Position numbers and translations under genes: made by a program. The notes below the pieces were generated by a model. It was not told the DNA's origin, did not search any database, and was given only the letters and a program-made list of their open reading frames with translations. A stretch of 14,960 nt of DNA, taken from NCBI GenBank assembly GCA_016788945.1, contig JAEUSA010000006.1, forward strand, positions 1 through 14,960. Reading direction: 5' to 3'. This document shows, piece by piece, positions 1 to 6,497 of the stretch; the stretch's first letter is position 1; each line of letters opens with the position of its first letter. Origin of the DNA: Leptospiraceae bacterium (GTDB lineage Bacteria > Spirochaetota > Leptospiria > Turneriellales > Turneriellaceae).

Positions 1-878
1 AACTGACGAAAACGCTCGCGGGAATTTATGCCACTGCGATGGTGGCCGTGGCGACAGACCACGGCATTGCTTTTTTGGTCGCCAATGACCGACTGCTTGC
101 AAAGCTCGAACAACGTGGCATTGTTCGGGCAGCGCAGGTTAAGCTCTACGTCAATGCGGTCGGTACGAATTCGGCGCATAAATATATATGCCGCCGACCT
201 GATTTTTCATCGCCGGCTGCACTTGCGGCAAAGCGCGCATTCGCGCAGACCGAACTTTCGGCTCACGATATCGACTATGCGTGGATCTATGACTGTTTTA
301 CGCTAATGCTCGTGCGGCAGGCCGCTGACTACTTCGGTATTGACGCCCAAGCTGCGGCCAATTCTCTCAAGAACGGCATGATCTCTGTAGGGGGAAAAGA
401 TATACCAGTTAACAGGCAGGGCGGAATTCTCAATACGCAGGCAGCTATTGCACTGTCGGCAGCCACCGGCCTTATCGATATCATGGCGTACGCGACAGAA
501 AATCCACAGGCAAAAAATTTTCTGTTCGGCGGCAACGGTGGCATCGACACAACGAACGCCGTTGCTCTGCTCTCGCGCGAACCCAACGAACGCAAACAGG
601 CCGTATTGCCGGCGATGCCACAACAGCTAACCGATTTGCAAGCACTGACAGAGAATGAAGTTTTGACGCTCTATGCTGCCGTGCCGGTGCGGTTTAATCC
701 GGGTTCAGAAGTCCCGTTCGCGCTCGGTGCCTTTCGCCGACAAGACGAGACGCTCTGCCTTGCGCGCATCGTCGACACCGACCTCAAAGCAATAACCGAC
801 GTGGCCTCCCTGAGACGCGACAAGGCGCAGTTTACGGTGCGCCTAATCGACGGCCGCCCCTTTGCGATGACGCGCTGA
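1..878 (+). CDS. Thiolase-like (SCP2-type) protein, 5' end outside window
   Basis: The reading frame is open from the left edge (first complete codon at base 3), so the ATG at 39 is internal and the N-terminal half, with the nucleophilic Cys, is outside the window. Counting from the codon at 39, the segment is the C-terminal half of a thiolase fold: YDCFT at 84-88, VGGKDIPVN at 117-125, GGIL at 128-131 and a glycine-rich FGGNGG at 163-168. This order matches SCP2/SCP-x thiolases and lipid-transfer-type acyl-CoA enzymes. Two catalytic signatures differ: the usual GHP histidine motif after the GG reads NTQ, and the glycine-rich loop has no CxG cysteine. A region of about 80 residues (about 200-279) follows, with the look of an added beta-rich domain as in thiolase-like proteins of type 1. 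The natural role would be acyl-CoA or lipid metabolism, but ordinary thiolase chemistry is doubtful. The TGA stop abuts the stop of the convergent gene at 879. Confidence 0.8.
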   Translation, partial: LTKTLAGIYATAMVAVATDHGIAFLVANDRLLAKLEQRGIVRAAQVKLYVNAVGTNSAHKYICRRPDFSSPAALAAKRAFAQTELSAHDIDYAWIYDCFTLMLVRQAADYFGIDAQAAANSLKNGMISVGGKDIPVNRQGGILNTQAAIALSAATGLIDIMAYATENPQAKNFLFGGNGGIDTTNAVALLSREPNERKQAVLPAMPQQLTDLQALTENEVLTLYAAVPVRFNPGSEVPFALGAFRRQDETLCLARIVDTDLKAITDVASLRRDKAQFTVRLIDGRPFAMTR

Positions 879-1514
879 CTACGTCTGCATATCGATTGCG
901 CCGGCAGAAATTCTCTCCAGCACATCTGCGCTCACCGGACGCACAGCGGAGACGCCAAAATCGGCAAGCATCGCCGCCAGCGCATTCGTCGCCGATAGCG
1001 TAGCTGCAGCGCCAGAGACAAACAACGTATATGAGCCCGGCTCGCGTTCAATGAACACACCTTTGAACGGAAAATCTGCACTGAGATCAAATGCGTACTT
1101 ATGTTCACCGGTTTTTTTAATATTGTGGCCGTCGTCGGACACCCGCAGCGCCAGCAGGTCAGAATAGGACGCTGAGGGCAACTGCGCAAATGCCGCAAGG
1201 CCGTCGGCGAAACTTTCCGGGCGGCGCTCAGTTTTTACTGTTTCCACGGGCGCGCTTGCCGGTTTTTCTTCGCCGACTTCACGAACTATGCGGAATTCCA
1301 TTGCAGAGATTTTTTCCAGTTCATAGCGGGCACCGACCTTGAGTTCGGTTTTTGAAGGCAGCGCGAGACGCTGACCGAACACCTCAAGCTCGAACACTGT
1401 ACCGCGCGGAATCGTCGCACCGCGCGCAATCACGCCGATCTCAAAACGCGCGGGCAGCCGGTGAAAGAAAAGAAAGTTACGCGGAAAGAATAATCTGTCC
1501 GCGCCAATTTGCAT
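879..1514 (-). CDS. Hypothetical protein, 211 aa (possibly a FliK-like fold)
   Basis: I do not recognise this protein. It has no signal peptide and no membrane segment. Residues about 25-80 look like a small beta-rich domain (GVIARGATIPRGTVFELEV, then LKVGARYELEKI). A Pro/Glu/Lys/Thr-rich linker covers about 81-100. A C-terminal alpha/beta region at about 115-200 alternates strands with a helix ending in LADFGVSAVRPVS. That layout loosely recalls the C-terminal domain of FliK-type hook-length proteins, but the match is weak and is only an inference. The ATG overlaps the TGA of the upstream NlpC/P60 gene by one base (TGATG), so translation is probably coupled and this is the last gene of the minus-strand set. 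Its TAG stop lies directly against the TGA of the convergent thiolase-like gene, leaving no space for a terminator between them. Confidence 0.75.
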   Translation of the reverse strand: MQIGADRLFFPRNFLFFHRLPARFEIGVIARGATIPRGTVFELEVFGQRLALPSKTELKVGARYELEKISAMEFRIVREVGEEKPASAPVETVKTERRPESFADGLAAFAQLPSASYSDLLALRVSDDGHNIKKTGEHKYAFDLSADFPFKGVFIEREPGSYTLFVSGAAATLSATNALAAMLADFGVSAVRPVSADVLERISAGAIDMQT

Positions 1515-2635
1515 CAGAACAGACGACGCGCGGTGACAAACCTTTTGGTGTAATACTTATCGTCGATGCTGTTTAACGTAACGCCGCGCTTCGATGAGGC
1601 ATGCGCAAACTGCCGGTCATTGAGGTATATGCCGACATGCGTGATTTTTCCCGCCACGCCCGACGCCGCGAAGAACACGAGGTCACCCGGCATCAGCGAA
1701 CCTGCCTTAACTTCAGATCCCTGAGAGGCGAGGTCGCGCGCGCTGCGCGGATACTTTGTACCGGGAAATTGCGATTCAATCGCCTTGATAACAAAACCCG
1801 AGCAATCAATACCTTTTTTGGTCACGCCACCCCATTTATAGGGAGTCCCCTTCCATTTACCGAAAAACTCCTGCAGCCGCTCGGCATTCCAACCGCGTTT
1901 TTTATCCGCTTCGGGCAGTTTGACGGGTGCCGCAGGCCCCTGCGCAATCGCATTTTCGAGTGCATCCCACAGCGCATCATTATTCTGCGCATCGCCCGCG
2001 CCGGAACGTCCCTGTGGTATAATCGAGAGAGATGCCACATGCGCGAGCACCAGTTTATCGCCGCGGATCTTTTTGAGTGCCTTCAGTTCAGCTTTGGCCG
2101 CCGAAAGCGAATCGTCATGCGTTTTGCCCGCCGAGCGCGATTCAGCATAGATGAGTGCGAATCCCTCTGCCTGATCGGGCAACAAATATTCGCTCTGTGC
2201 GGCAAAGAACACCTCAGCAATTTCTTCATTACCCGCACCGGCTTTTTGCATACGTTCATACACACGGCCGAGCCTGACATAACTCTCTTTCGCAATCGCC
2301 TGCCAGCTGAGCATTTCCGTCAAATCAGATATGGTTTCCGGCTTTAACCCCTGATTGAGCCCAAAGTGCCCCAACTGCAGCGCGGTCTGCATTTGCCAGT
2401 CCTGCAGTTCTAAATAACAAGCACGCGGTACCACGGCCTTCAACGTCTGCACTGGATCAGCCTTCTTTTCGGGCAGGGCCTTGGCATAACGCGGCAGATT
2501 GCGCGCATACGCGGCACCGACGCTTTCGGGGCAATCTTCGAGTATACCGTCGATGACGCCTTGCGGCACCTGCGCAGGTAAAGCCATCACTGCGAGAGCG
2601 GTAATGGCAATCAGGGTTATTTTTTTATTGGTCAT
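1514..2635 (-). CDS. Secreted NlpC/P60 family cell-wall hydrolase
   Basis: A 373-residue protein with a typical Sec signal peptide: Lys at 4-5, then a hydrophobic stretch at 7-20 ending in ALPAQ. The middle (about 30-240) is mostly helical and unassigned. The C-terminal domain (about 250-373) is NlpC/P60. Cys278 lies in IDCSGF, His333 in ITHVGIY, and His345 in FAHASS supplies the third polar position, so the catalytic triad is intact. Family members cleave peptide stems of peptidoglycan, usually at the D-gamma-glutamyl-meso-diaminopimelate bond, so the protein should act in the periplasm on wall turnover. The start is supported by GGAGAA at 2641-2646, five bases upstream and inside the preceding gene, and by an ATGA overlap with that gene's stop. 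The 211-residue gene follows with a one-base overlap. Cleavage specificity cannot be read from the sequence. Confidence 0.93.
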   Translation of the reverse strand: MTNKKITLIAITALAVMALPAQVPQGVIDGILEDCPESVGAAYARNLPRYAKALPEKKADPVQTLKAVVPRACYLELQDWQMQTALQLGHFGLNQGLKPETISDLTEMLSWQAIAKESYVRLGRVYERMQKAGAGNEEIAEVFFAAQSEYLLPDQAEGFALIYAESRSAGKTHDDSLSAAKAELKALKKIRGDKLVLAHVASLSIIPQGRSGAGDAQNNDALWDALENAIAQGPAAPVKLPEADKKRGWNAERLQEFFGKWKGTPYKWGGVTKKGIDCSGFVIKAIESQFPGTKYPRSARDLASQGSEVKAGSLMPGDLVFFAASGVAGKITHVGIYLNDRQFAHASSKRGVTLNSIDDKYYTKRFVTARRLF

Positions 2636-3156
2636 ATTTTTTCTCCGGTTTGATCGATAGGCAACGTGATATAAAAACGCGTCATGACGCCGAGTTCCGA
2701 AACCGCGCCGATCGTCCCGCCCTGCACTTCGACGATTTCGCGCGCGAGCAATAAGGCGAGTGATTGTCCAAAATCGGGTGAATCGGGATTTTCATTGCGC
2801 TCGAACATCTGTTGCAGCTTTTCGAGCGGAACACCATAGCCGCTGTTCTCGACCGAGAGCCGCATGAGGCCATTTTCGAGCATGGCTCTCACCGATAATT
2901 TTCCCCATTGCGGCGTATAGCGTATCGCATTGCTGAAGAATATCGTCAGCACCCAGGCGGTTTTTGCAATATCGCAGCTGATGAGCGGCAGGGTATACGG
3001 CAGATTCATCTCAACTGCAATATCTTTCTGTGAAAACTGGCCGGTAAACGGCGCAAAGGCAATCTCGACCAGACGCGCCGGCTTGATGGTGTTATGTTTG
3101 AGTCTGATCGCCGGCTCTGCACTCATAATCTCTGCACTCAAAGCGGCGGAAATCAC
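2632..3156 (-). CDS. Stand-alone histidine-kinase-type ATPase domain protein
   Basis: A 174-residue protein (from the GTG at 3156) that is essentially one HATPase_c (GHKL) domain. The N box is FFSNAIRYTP (73-82), with the Mg-ligand Asn at 76. The G1 region VENSGYGVP (102-110) has Asn where the family has the Asp that contacts adenine. An F-box-like MFER (117-120) follows. The G2 region FGQSLALLLAREIV keeps the helix but has lost the GLGL glycines, and GG at 146-147 precedes the last strands. There is no sensor, membrane segment, HAMP or DHp domain with a phosphoacceptor His, and an in-frame stop just upstream (3163-3165) rules out a longer N-terminus. It could be a partner of a separate kinase, an anti-sigma-like regulator or a degenerate remnant. 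The start is uncertain: the GTG lies inside a hairpin (3144-3178), while the ATG at 3126 has an AGAG-like site. Its end overlaps the hydrolase gene by ATGA. Confidence 0.8.
   Translation of the reverse strand: MISAALSAEIMSAEPAIRLKHNTIKPARLVEIAFAPFTGQFSQKDIAVEMNLPYTLPLISCDIAKTAWVLTIFFSNAIRYTPQWGKLSVRAMLENGLMRLSVENSGYGVPLEKLQQMFERNENPDSPDFGQSLALLLAREIVEVQGGTIGAVSELGVMTRFYITLPIDQTGEKI
2641..2646 (-). promoter_or_regulatory. Ribosome binding site of the NlpC/P60 gene
   Basis: The minus strand reads GGAGAA, then AAAAT, then ATG at 2635. This is one of the clearest Shine-Dalgarno sequences in the window. It lies within the last codons of the upstream ATPase-domain gene, which suggests the hydrolase is translated at its own rate despite the ATGA overlap. 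Confidence 0.7.
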
Positions 3157-3178
3157 CTGTGCTCAGGCAATTCCGCCG
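3144..3178. repeat. Nested inverted repeat between two minus-strand genes
   Basis: CGGCGGAA at 3144-3151 is the exact reverse complement of TTCCGCCG at 3171-3178. Inside it, CCTG (3156-3159) and CAGG (3164-3167) form a second stem around a four-base loop. The structure lies 15 bases downstream of the TAA-side end of the secreted-protein gene (3193) and covers the GTG candidate start of the ATPase-domain gene. There is no T-run on the minus-strand side, so it is not a textbook intrinsic terminator. It could shape mRNA processing or hide the GTG start. Confidence 0.55.
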
Positions 3179-3192
3179 GCGCGGGCAGACCG

Positions 3193-4185
3193 CTATTTCG
3201 GCTTGGTTTCGCCCGACGAAGAAGATTGTTTTTCGAAGCGTTTGGCTTTTGACACCGGTGTGCGTCCTTCTTGCGCAATTTTCGCCGGATCTTCGCCTTT
3301 CACCATAATGCGTTCGTTATTGTCATGCATCGCATTGCGTGAATCGCTCGCGTCTTTTACGTAATCGTCCGGAATCGCAAAGTCAAAGACCGGATCGAGA
3401 CGTTTCTCTTTCATGAAATAGTTGTCTTTGAAACGTGTCTGCAGTTCATAGTTATCAAAAATACGGTTCAGCTGCATGACCATGATGCCGTTTACTTTCG
3501 CCTGTCGGCAAAGCTCGATCACGGCACGGTAGCTTTCTATGCGGCTCTTTTTCATCGTCGGTGGCATCGCCTTGCCCTTTTCTAACCATTTTTCCAGATC
3601 GAGGGCCTTCTGGCGCGCAACTTTTGCCTGGCCCAGCTGCATATAGGCAACATCGATGTTGTCGATCATGCGCTTTTTGTCATACAGGTAGTGGATATCT
3701 TTCGGGTCATACAGGCGTTGTTCGAGTTTGACTTCTTTTTTGTCCTGACCGATGCGTACGCCGGCTTCGCGTTTTTTCCCTATCGCCTGAGTGGCAAAAG
3801 TCGCACGGCGGTTGTAGCGCATTTCAATTTCGGTGGCTTCTTTAACCGCTTGCTGGAGTAACAAGTTTGTACGGTCTATGTAAAACAGTGATACCTGTTC
3901 GTACAATTTTTCGAGGCCATTCTGCACCTCGATAAACAATTTGTACGATTCGACAAAATTGTCTTCAAAGAAGAAGCTGAGCGCAACCGTGTATTTGTTC
4001 TTGATATCGGTATATTGCTGCACGAGTTCCGGCTTTTCTGAACCGAAGTTTTTTAGCGGTACCTCAAGGTACACAAGCTGTTCGAGCGCTTCGGCCCGTT
4101 TGTATTTGGCCTTTTCAGCGACATTGACGGCGCTGAGTGCCCCAAAAGTAAGCGAAATTGCCAGAATTGCTGTTATTTTGCGCAT
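3193..4185 (-). CDS. Secreted protein of unknown function, conserved in Leptospirales
   Basis: A 330-residue protein with a signal peptide (MRKITAILAISLTFGALSA, cleavage likely near residue 19-20). The mature part is strongly charged and mainly helical. It starts with a tetratricopeptide-like run of helices (about 25-125, including SFFFEDNFVESYKLF), then a Lys/Arg-rich middle and a low-complexity Ser/Lys tail. There is no lipobox Cys, no later membrane segment and no enzyme motif. From memory it resembles a conserved Leptospira hypothetical protein whose motifs include KALDLEKW and FKDNYF; I cannot verify this here. It is probably periplasmic. The ATG at 4185 is supported by GAGGAA at 4189-4194. 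A 63-base gap separates it from the upstream FAD oxidoreductase gene and a 36-base gap with a hairpin from the next gene, so it may be less tightly coupled than the genes downstream. Confidence 0.88.
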   Translation of the reverse strand: MRKITAILAISLTFGALSAVNVAEKAKYKRAEALEQLVYLEVPLKNFGSEKPELVQQYTDIKNKYTVALSFFFEDNFVESYKLFIEVQNGLEKLYEQVSLFYIDRTNLLLQQAVKEATEIEMRYNRRATFATQAIGKKREAGVRIGQDKKEVKLEQRLYDPKDIHYLYDKKRMIDNIDVAYMQLGQAKVARQKALDLEKWLEKGKAMPPTMKKSRIESYRAVIELCRQAKVNGIMVMQLNRIFDNYELQTRFKDNYFMKEKRLDPVFDFAIPDDYVKDASDSRNAMHDNNERIMVKGEDPAKIAQEGRTPVSKAKRFEKQSSSSGETKPK

Positions 4186-4188
4186 AGA

Positions 4189-4194
4189 TTCCTC
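4189..4194 (-). promoter_or_regulatory. Ribosome binding site of the secreted-protein gene
   Basis: The minus strand reads GAGGAA, TCT, ATG (4185). The purine-rich core fits a Shine-Dalgarno site, with the GAGG part five bases from the start. It fixes the ATG at 4185 as the start codon. Confidence 0.6.
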
Positions 4195-4230
4195 ATTACA
4201 GTATCGTCATGGCCCCCGGTAAAGTAAAGC

Positions 4231-4244
4231 AAAGTCGCAACTTT
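4231..4244 (-). terminator. Weak terminator-like hairpin after the FAD oxidoreductase gene
   Basis: Minus strand: AAAGT, loop TGCG, ACTTT, followed by a T-rich run (GCTTTACTTTA). The stem is only five base pairs and starts about four bases after the TGA of the upstream gene. It could give partial termination. Without an expression profile it is only a candidate. Confidence 0.3.
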
Positions 4245-4248
4245 CGCT

Positions 4249-5259
4249 TCACTGCTGCCGCGCGGGGCTGAAAGGGGCTAAATCAAACCCCGGTGTTTCG
4301 CCGTTCAGTGCGGCAGACAGCGCCTCAGCAAGCGCGGGCGCGATCGATATGCCCCGACCGCCGAAACCGGTAAACCAGAACACCCCGGGCTGATTTTGGT
4401 CGGCGCCGCAATAGGGTCGGTTATCGAGCGGCATGGTGCGGCGGCAGGTACGGTATGACTTCAGCTGCTGCGGATTGAGAAACGGGAAAGCCGCAGCTAT
4501 AGCAGCGAGTGACTTCTCCGATTTGACGGGTGCTTCACCGTCGGAAAGCCGGGGCTCGACCGGTATTTGCTCACCGGCAGTGGCAATGAGGGTCTCATCA
4601 CAGGGGCGAAAATAACAGCCCGATTCTTCATCCCACTCAACGGGCCCCCGATACGCAGTCGTGTTATGGTATTCATAAAGCGACCGCTGGTGAGAGATTA
4701 ACCCTAAGGGCGTCGCCGTCTGCACCGACAAAGCCGGGGCCCCCTCGCCCGCCGCAATGACGACCTGATCGTCTTTCTGCACCGTTATACGCTCACCGCC
4801 CAACGTATCGACGAGGGCCGTCACGCCCCCTTCGCTCAGCTCAAGACGCATTTCTGCATTGTACCGCACAAGGCCGTGCAGAGTATTTTGCGCGAGGCGC
4901 TGCAATGTCTCCATGGGCTCAAGTGTGCCGTTATCTTCGAGCAGAAAACCTGAAAATCTACCATGGCTGAAGATTTTTACCGGCGCATCTTCGAGCGCAT
5001 AGTCGACCTCCCAGGGACGCAAAAGTATACCGGTTTTACGAAAAGACGGTTCGTGCGCAATGTAATAAGCGAGTGAAGCACGCGCCACTGCCGCAATCAC
5101 TGGGTCTGCTTCATAGGTGCGGATTATACCCGCTGTTTTGCCTGAGGCTTCGGCCCCGACAGTGGCCGCGCGTTCGTAAACACACCATTTTTTCCCTTTT
5201 TTGCTCAGGGCCTCGGCGAGCAACAGCCCGGCAATGCCGGCGCCGATGATGTGTACCAT
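4249..5259 (-). CDS. FAD-dependent oxidoreductase, DAO family
   Basis: A 336-residue protein counted from the ATG at 5259. It opens directly with a Rossmann FAD-binding strand and GAGIAG (6-11), and Glu29 ends the second strand as a ribose-binding acid. EASGKTAG (37-44) matches the conserved Ser-Gly segment of D-amino-acid oxidase-like enzymes. The C-terminal part has RTMPLDNRPYCG (274-285) and TGFGGRGISIAPALAEAL (297-314), the second FAD-contacting region of this family. Relatives include glycine oxidases, D-amino-acid dehydrogenases and the FAD domain of MnmC. The substrate, probably an amine or amino acid, cannot be told from sequence. There is no signal peptide, so it is likely cytoplasmic. 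An in-frame TTG at 5319 would add 20 residues lacking family character, so the ATG is preferred, although its upstream Shine-Dalgarno is weak. It is divergent from the M23 peptidase gene across 77 bases. Confidence 0.88.
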   Translation of the reverse strand: MVHIIGAGIAGLLLAEALSKKGKKWCVYERAATVGAEASGKTAGIIRTYEADPVIAAVARASLAYYIAHEPSFRKTGILLRPWEVDYALEDAPVKIFSHGRFSGFLLEDNGTLEPMETLQRLAQNTLHGLVRYNAEMRLELSEGGVTALVDTLGGERITVQKDDQVVIAAGEGAPALSVQTATPLGLISHQRSLYEYHNTTAYRGPVEWDEESGCYFRPCDETLIATAGEQIPVEPRLSDGEAPVKSEKSLAAIAAAFPFLNPQQLKSYRTCRRTMPLDNRPYCGADQNQPGVFWFTGFGGRGISIAPALAEALSAALNGETPGFDLAPFSPARQQ

Positions 5260-5336
5260 GACCGACGGGTCCGGACGCCGCGCGGGGTCGAAAAGCACAA
5301 AAACCGTGAAAGTCCGCAACTATTTTGCCGAAAATT

Positions 5337-6494
5337 ATGGCAGTGCGGGTTTTAGACAGGTTACTACTCGGCATTGCCGGACTTTCTCTTGTTTTGATGC
5401 TGTTTATTTTTTTCAGCGATGAATCGCATCTTTCGGCCAAACCCCTCGCGCGCCAGAAATCCACCGAACCGTCGCGTGAAATGCCGGTCACGCTGAACAA
5501 CACCTCATACCACGACCACCTTGAGCTCAAAAGCGCCGATGTGGATGTCGCACTCGAACGTTATTTTGACGAAATTCGCAAAAACCCAGAAAAAGGCGAA
5601 GAAGACTTGCGCCTTGTCGACGAACTCGTACCCGACGAAGAGGTGAACACCCTGCCCGCTTCGGCGCCGACTAAAGACACGACCGAAACAAAAGTGAAAC
5701 CCTCACCCGCCCCGGTTCAACGCAAGAGTGAAAAAGTGCAGGTTATGCGCCATGAAGTAAAACCCGGCGAATCGATTTGGCGCTTGGCGCAGAAATACCA
5801 CGTCAGCGTTGCAACAATTGTTTACGCCAACAAAATAAAAGAAAAAACCGTCATTCAACCCGGCGATACGTTGCGAATTCCTGACCGCAACGGTGTTTTC
5901 CACAAAGCCACCAAAAAAGAATCCCTGAACGAAATCGCAAAAAAATACAAGGTCTCACCCGAAAAAATTAAGAAGACCAACGGACTCGAAACCGCGATGC
6001 TGGCGCAGGGAAAAGAAATCTTCTTACCCGGCGCGAAACCGCTTCCGGAAATTCAGTATATTCGTCAGAAAGTATTTGCTTGGCCGATAAAGGCCAAACA
6101 CCGGCTCACCTCGGGTTTTGGCTGGCGCGTACATCCCATCAGCGGCAATAAAGCCTTCCATACCGGCATCGATATCGGAGCCGCGATGCGCACGCCCATC
6201 TATGCCGCGGCCGACGGCGTCGTTGCTTTTGCTGGTGACGGCGGCAGTTACGGCAACATGATAATCCTGCGCCATAAAAACGGACTTTTTACTGTCTATG
6301 GTCATGCAAGTAAGCTAATCGCCAAAAAAGGCCGCTACGTCAAACGCGGGCAGAAAATTGCACTCGTCGGTTCGACCGGTGCCTCAACGGGCGCGCACCT
6401 GCACTTCGAAGTGAAAAGTACCGAAAAGCATGTGAATCCGCATGTGGCGCTCAAAAAGACTGAACGCGTCGCCGTAAAACGCAAGAACGCCTAA
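5337..6494 (+). CDS. Membrane-anchored LysM and M23 family metallopeptidase
   Basis: A 385-residue protein counted from the ATG at 5337. It has an N-terminal anchor (residues about 10-27) without a good cleavage site, then an acidic Pro-rich spacer. Two LysM peptidoglycan-binding modules follow: the first at about 138-182 (HEVKPGESIWRLAQKY, ending PGDTLRIP), the second, weaker, at about 189-233. The C-terminal LytM/M23 domain spans about 247-375. Predicted zinc ligands are His275, Asp279 and His356; catalytic histidines are His323 (YGHAS) and His354 (HLHFE). All are present, so it is a likely active endopeptidase acting on peptide cross-links, not a degenerate EnvC/NlpD-type activator. The start is uncertain: a TTG at 5325 is in frame, and neither start has a clear Shine-Dalgarno. 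Its stop is 3 bases before the aminotransferase gene, implying co-transcription. Confidence 0.93.
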   Translation: MAVRVLDRLLLGIAGLSLVLMLFIFFSDESHLSAKPLARQKSTEPSREMPVTLNNTSYHDHLELKSADVDVALERYFDEIRKNPEKGEEDLRLVDELVPDEEVNTLPASAPTKDTTETKVKPSPAPVQRKSEKVQVMRHEVKPGESIWRLAQKYHVSVATIVYANKIKEKTVIQPGDTLRIPDRNGVFHKATKKESLNEIAKKYKVSPEKIKKTNGLETAMLAQGKEIFLPGAKPLPEIQYIRQKVFAWPIKAKHRLTSGFGWRVHPISGNKAFHTGIDIGAAMRTPIYAAADGVVAFAGDGGSYGNMIILRHKNGLFTVYGHASKLIAKKGRYVKRGQKIALVGSTGASTGAHLHFEVKSTEKHVNPHVALKKTERVAVKRKNA

Positions 6495-6497
6495 AGC

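Noticed and set aside
39..878. A complete gene starting at the ATG at 39
   Set aside because: The frame is open back to base 3, and the protein from 39 lacks the whole N-terminal half of a thiolase fold; it is a partial gene.
1601..2347. A 248-residue plus-strand ORF opposite the NlpC/P60 gene
   Set aside because: It is antisense to a well-supported gene with an intact catalytic triad. Its translation is rich in Arg, His and Phe without any domain, typical of a shadow frame.
4186..4225. Promoter-like TTTACC - 17 bases - TGTAAT upstream of the secreted-protein gene (minus strand)
   Set aside because: The -10 match ends only nine bases before the ATG, so transcription would start inside or after the GAGGAA ribosome binding site; the two signals are incompatible. 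Not listed as a promoter.
5260..5319. N-terminal extension of the FAD oxidoreductase from the TTG at 5319
   Set aside because: The added 20 residues precede the beta strand that normally begins the FAD fold and show no signal peptide or family similarity.
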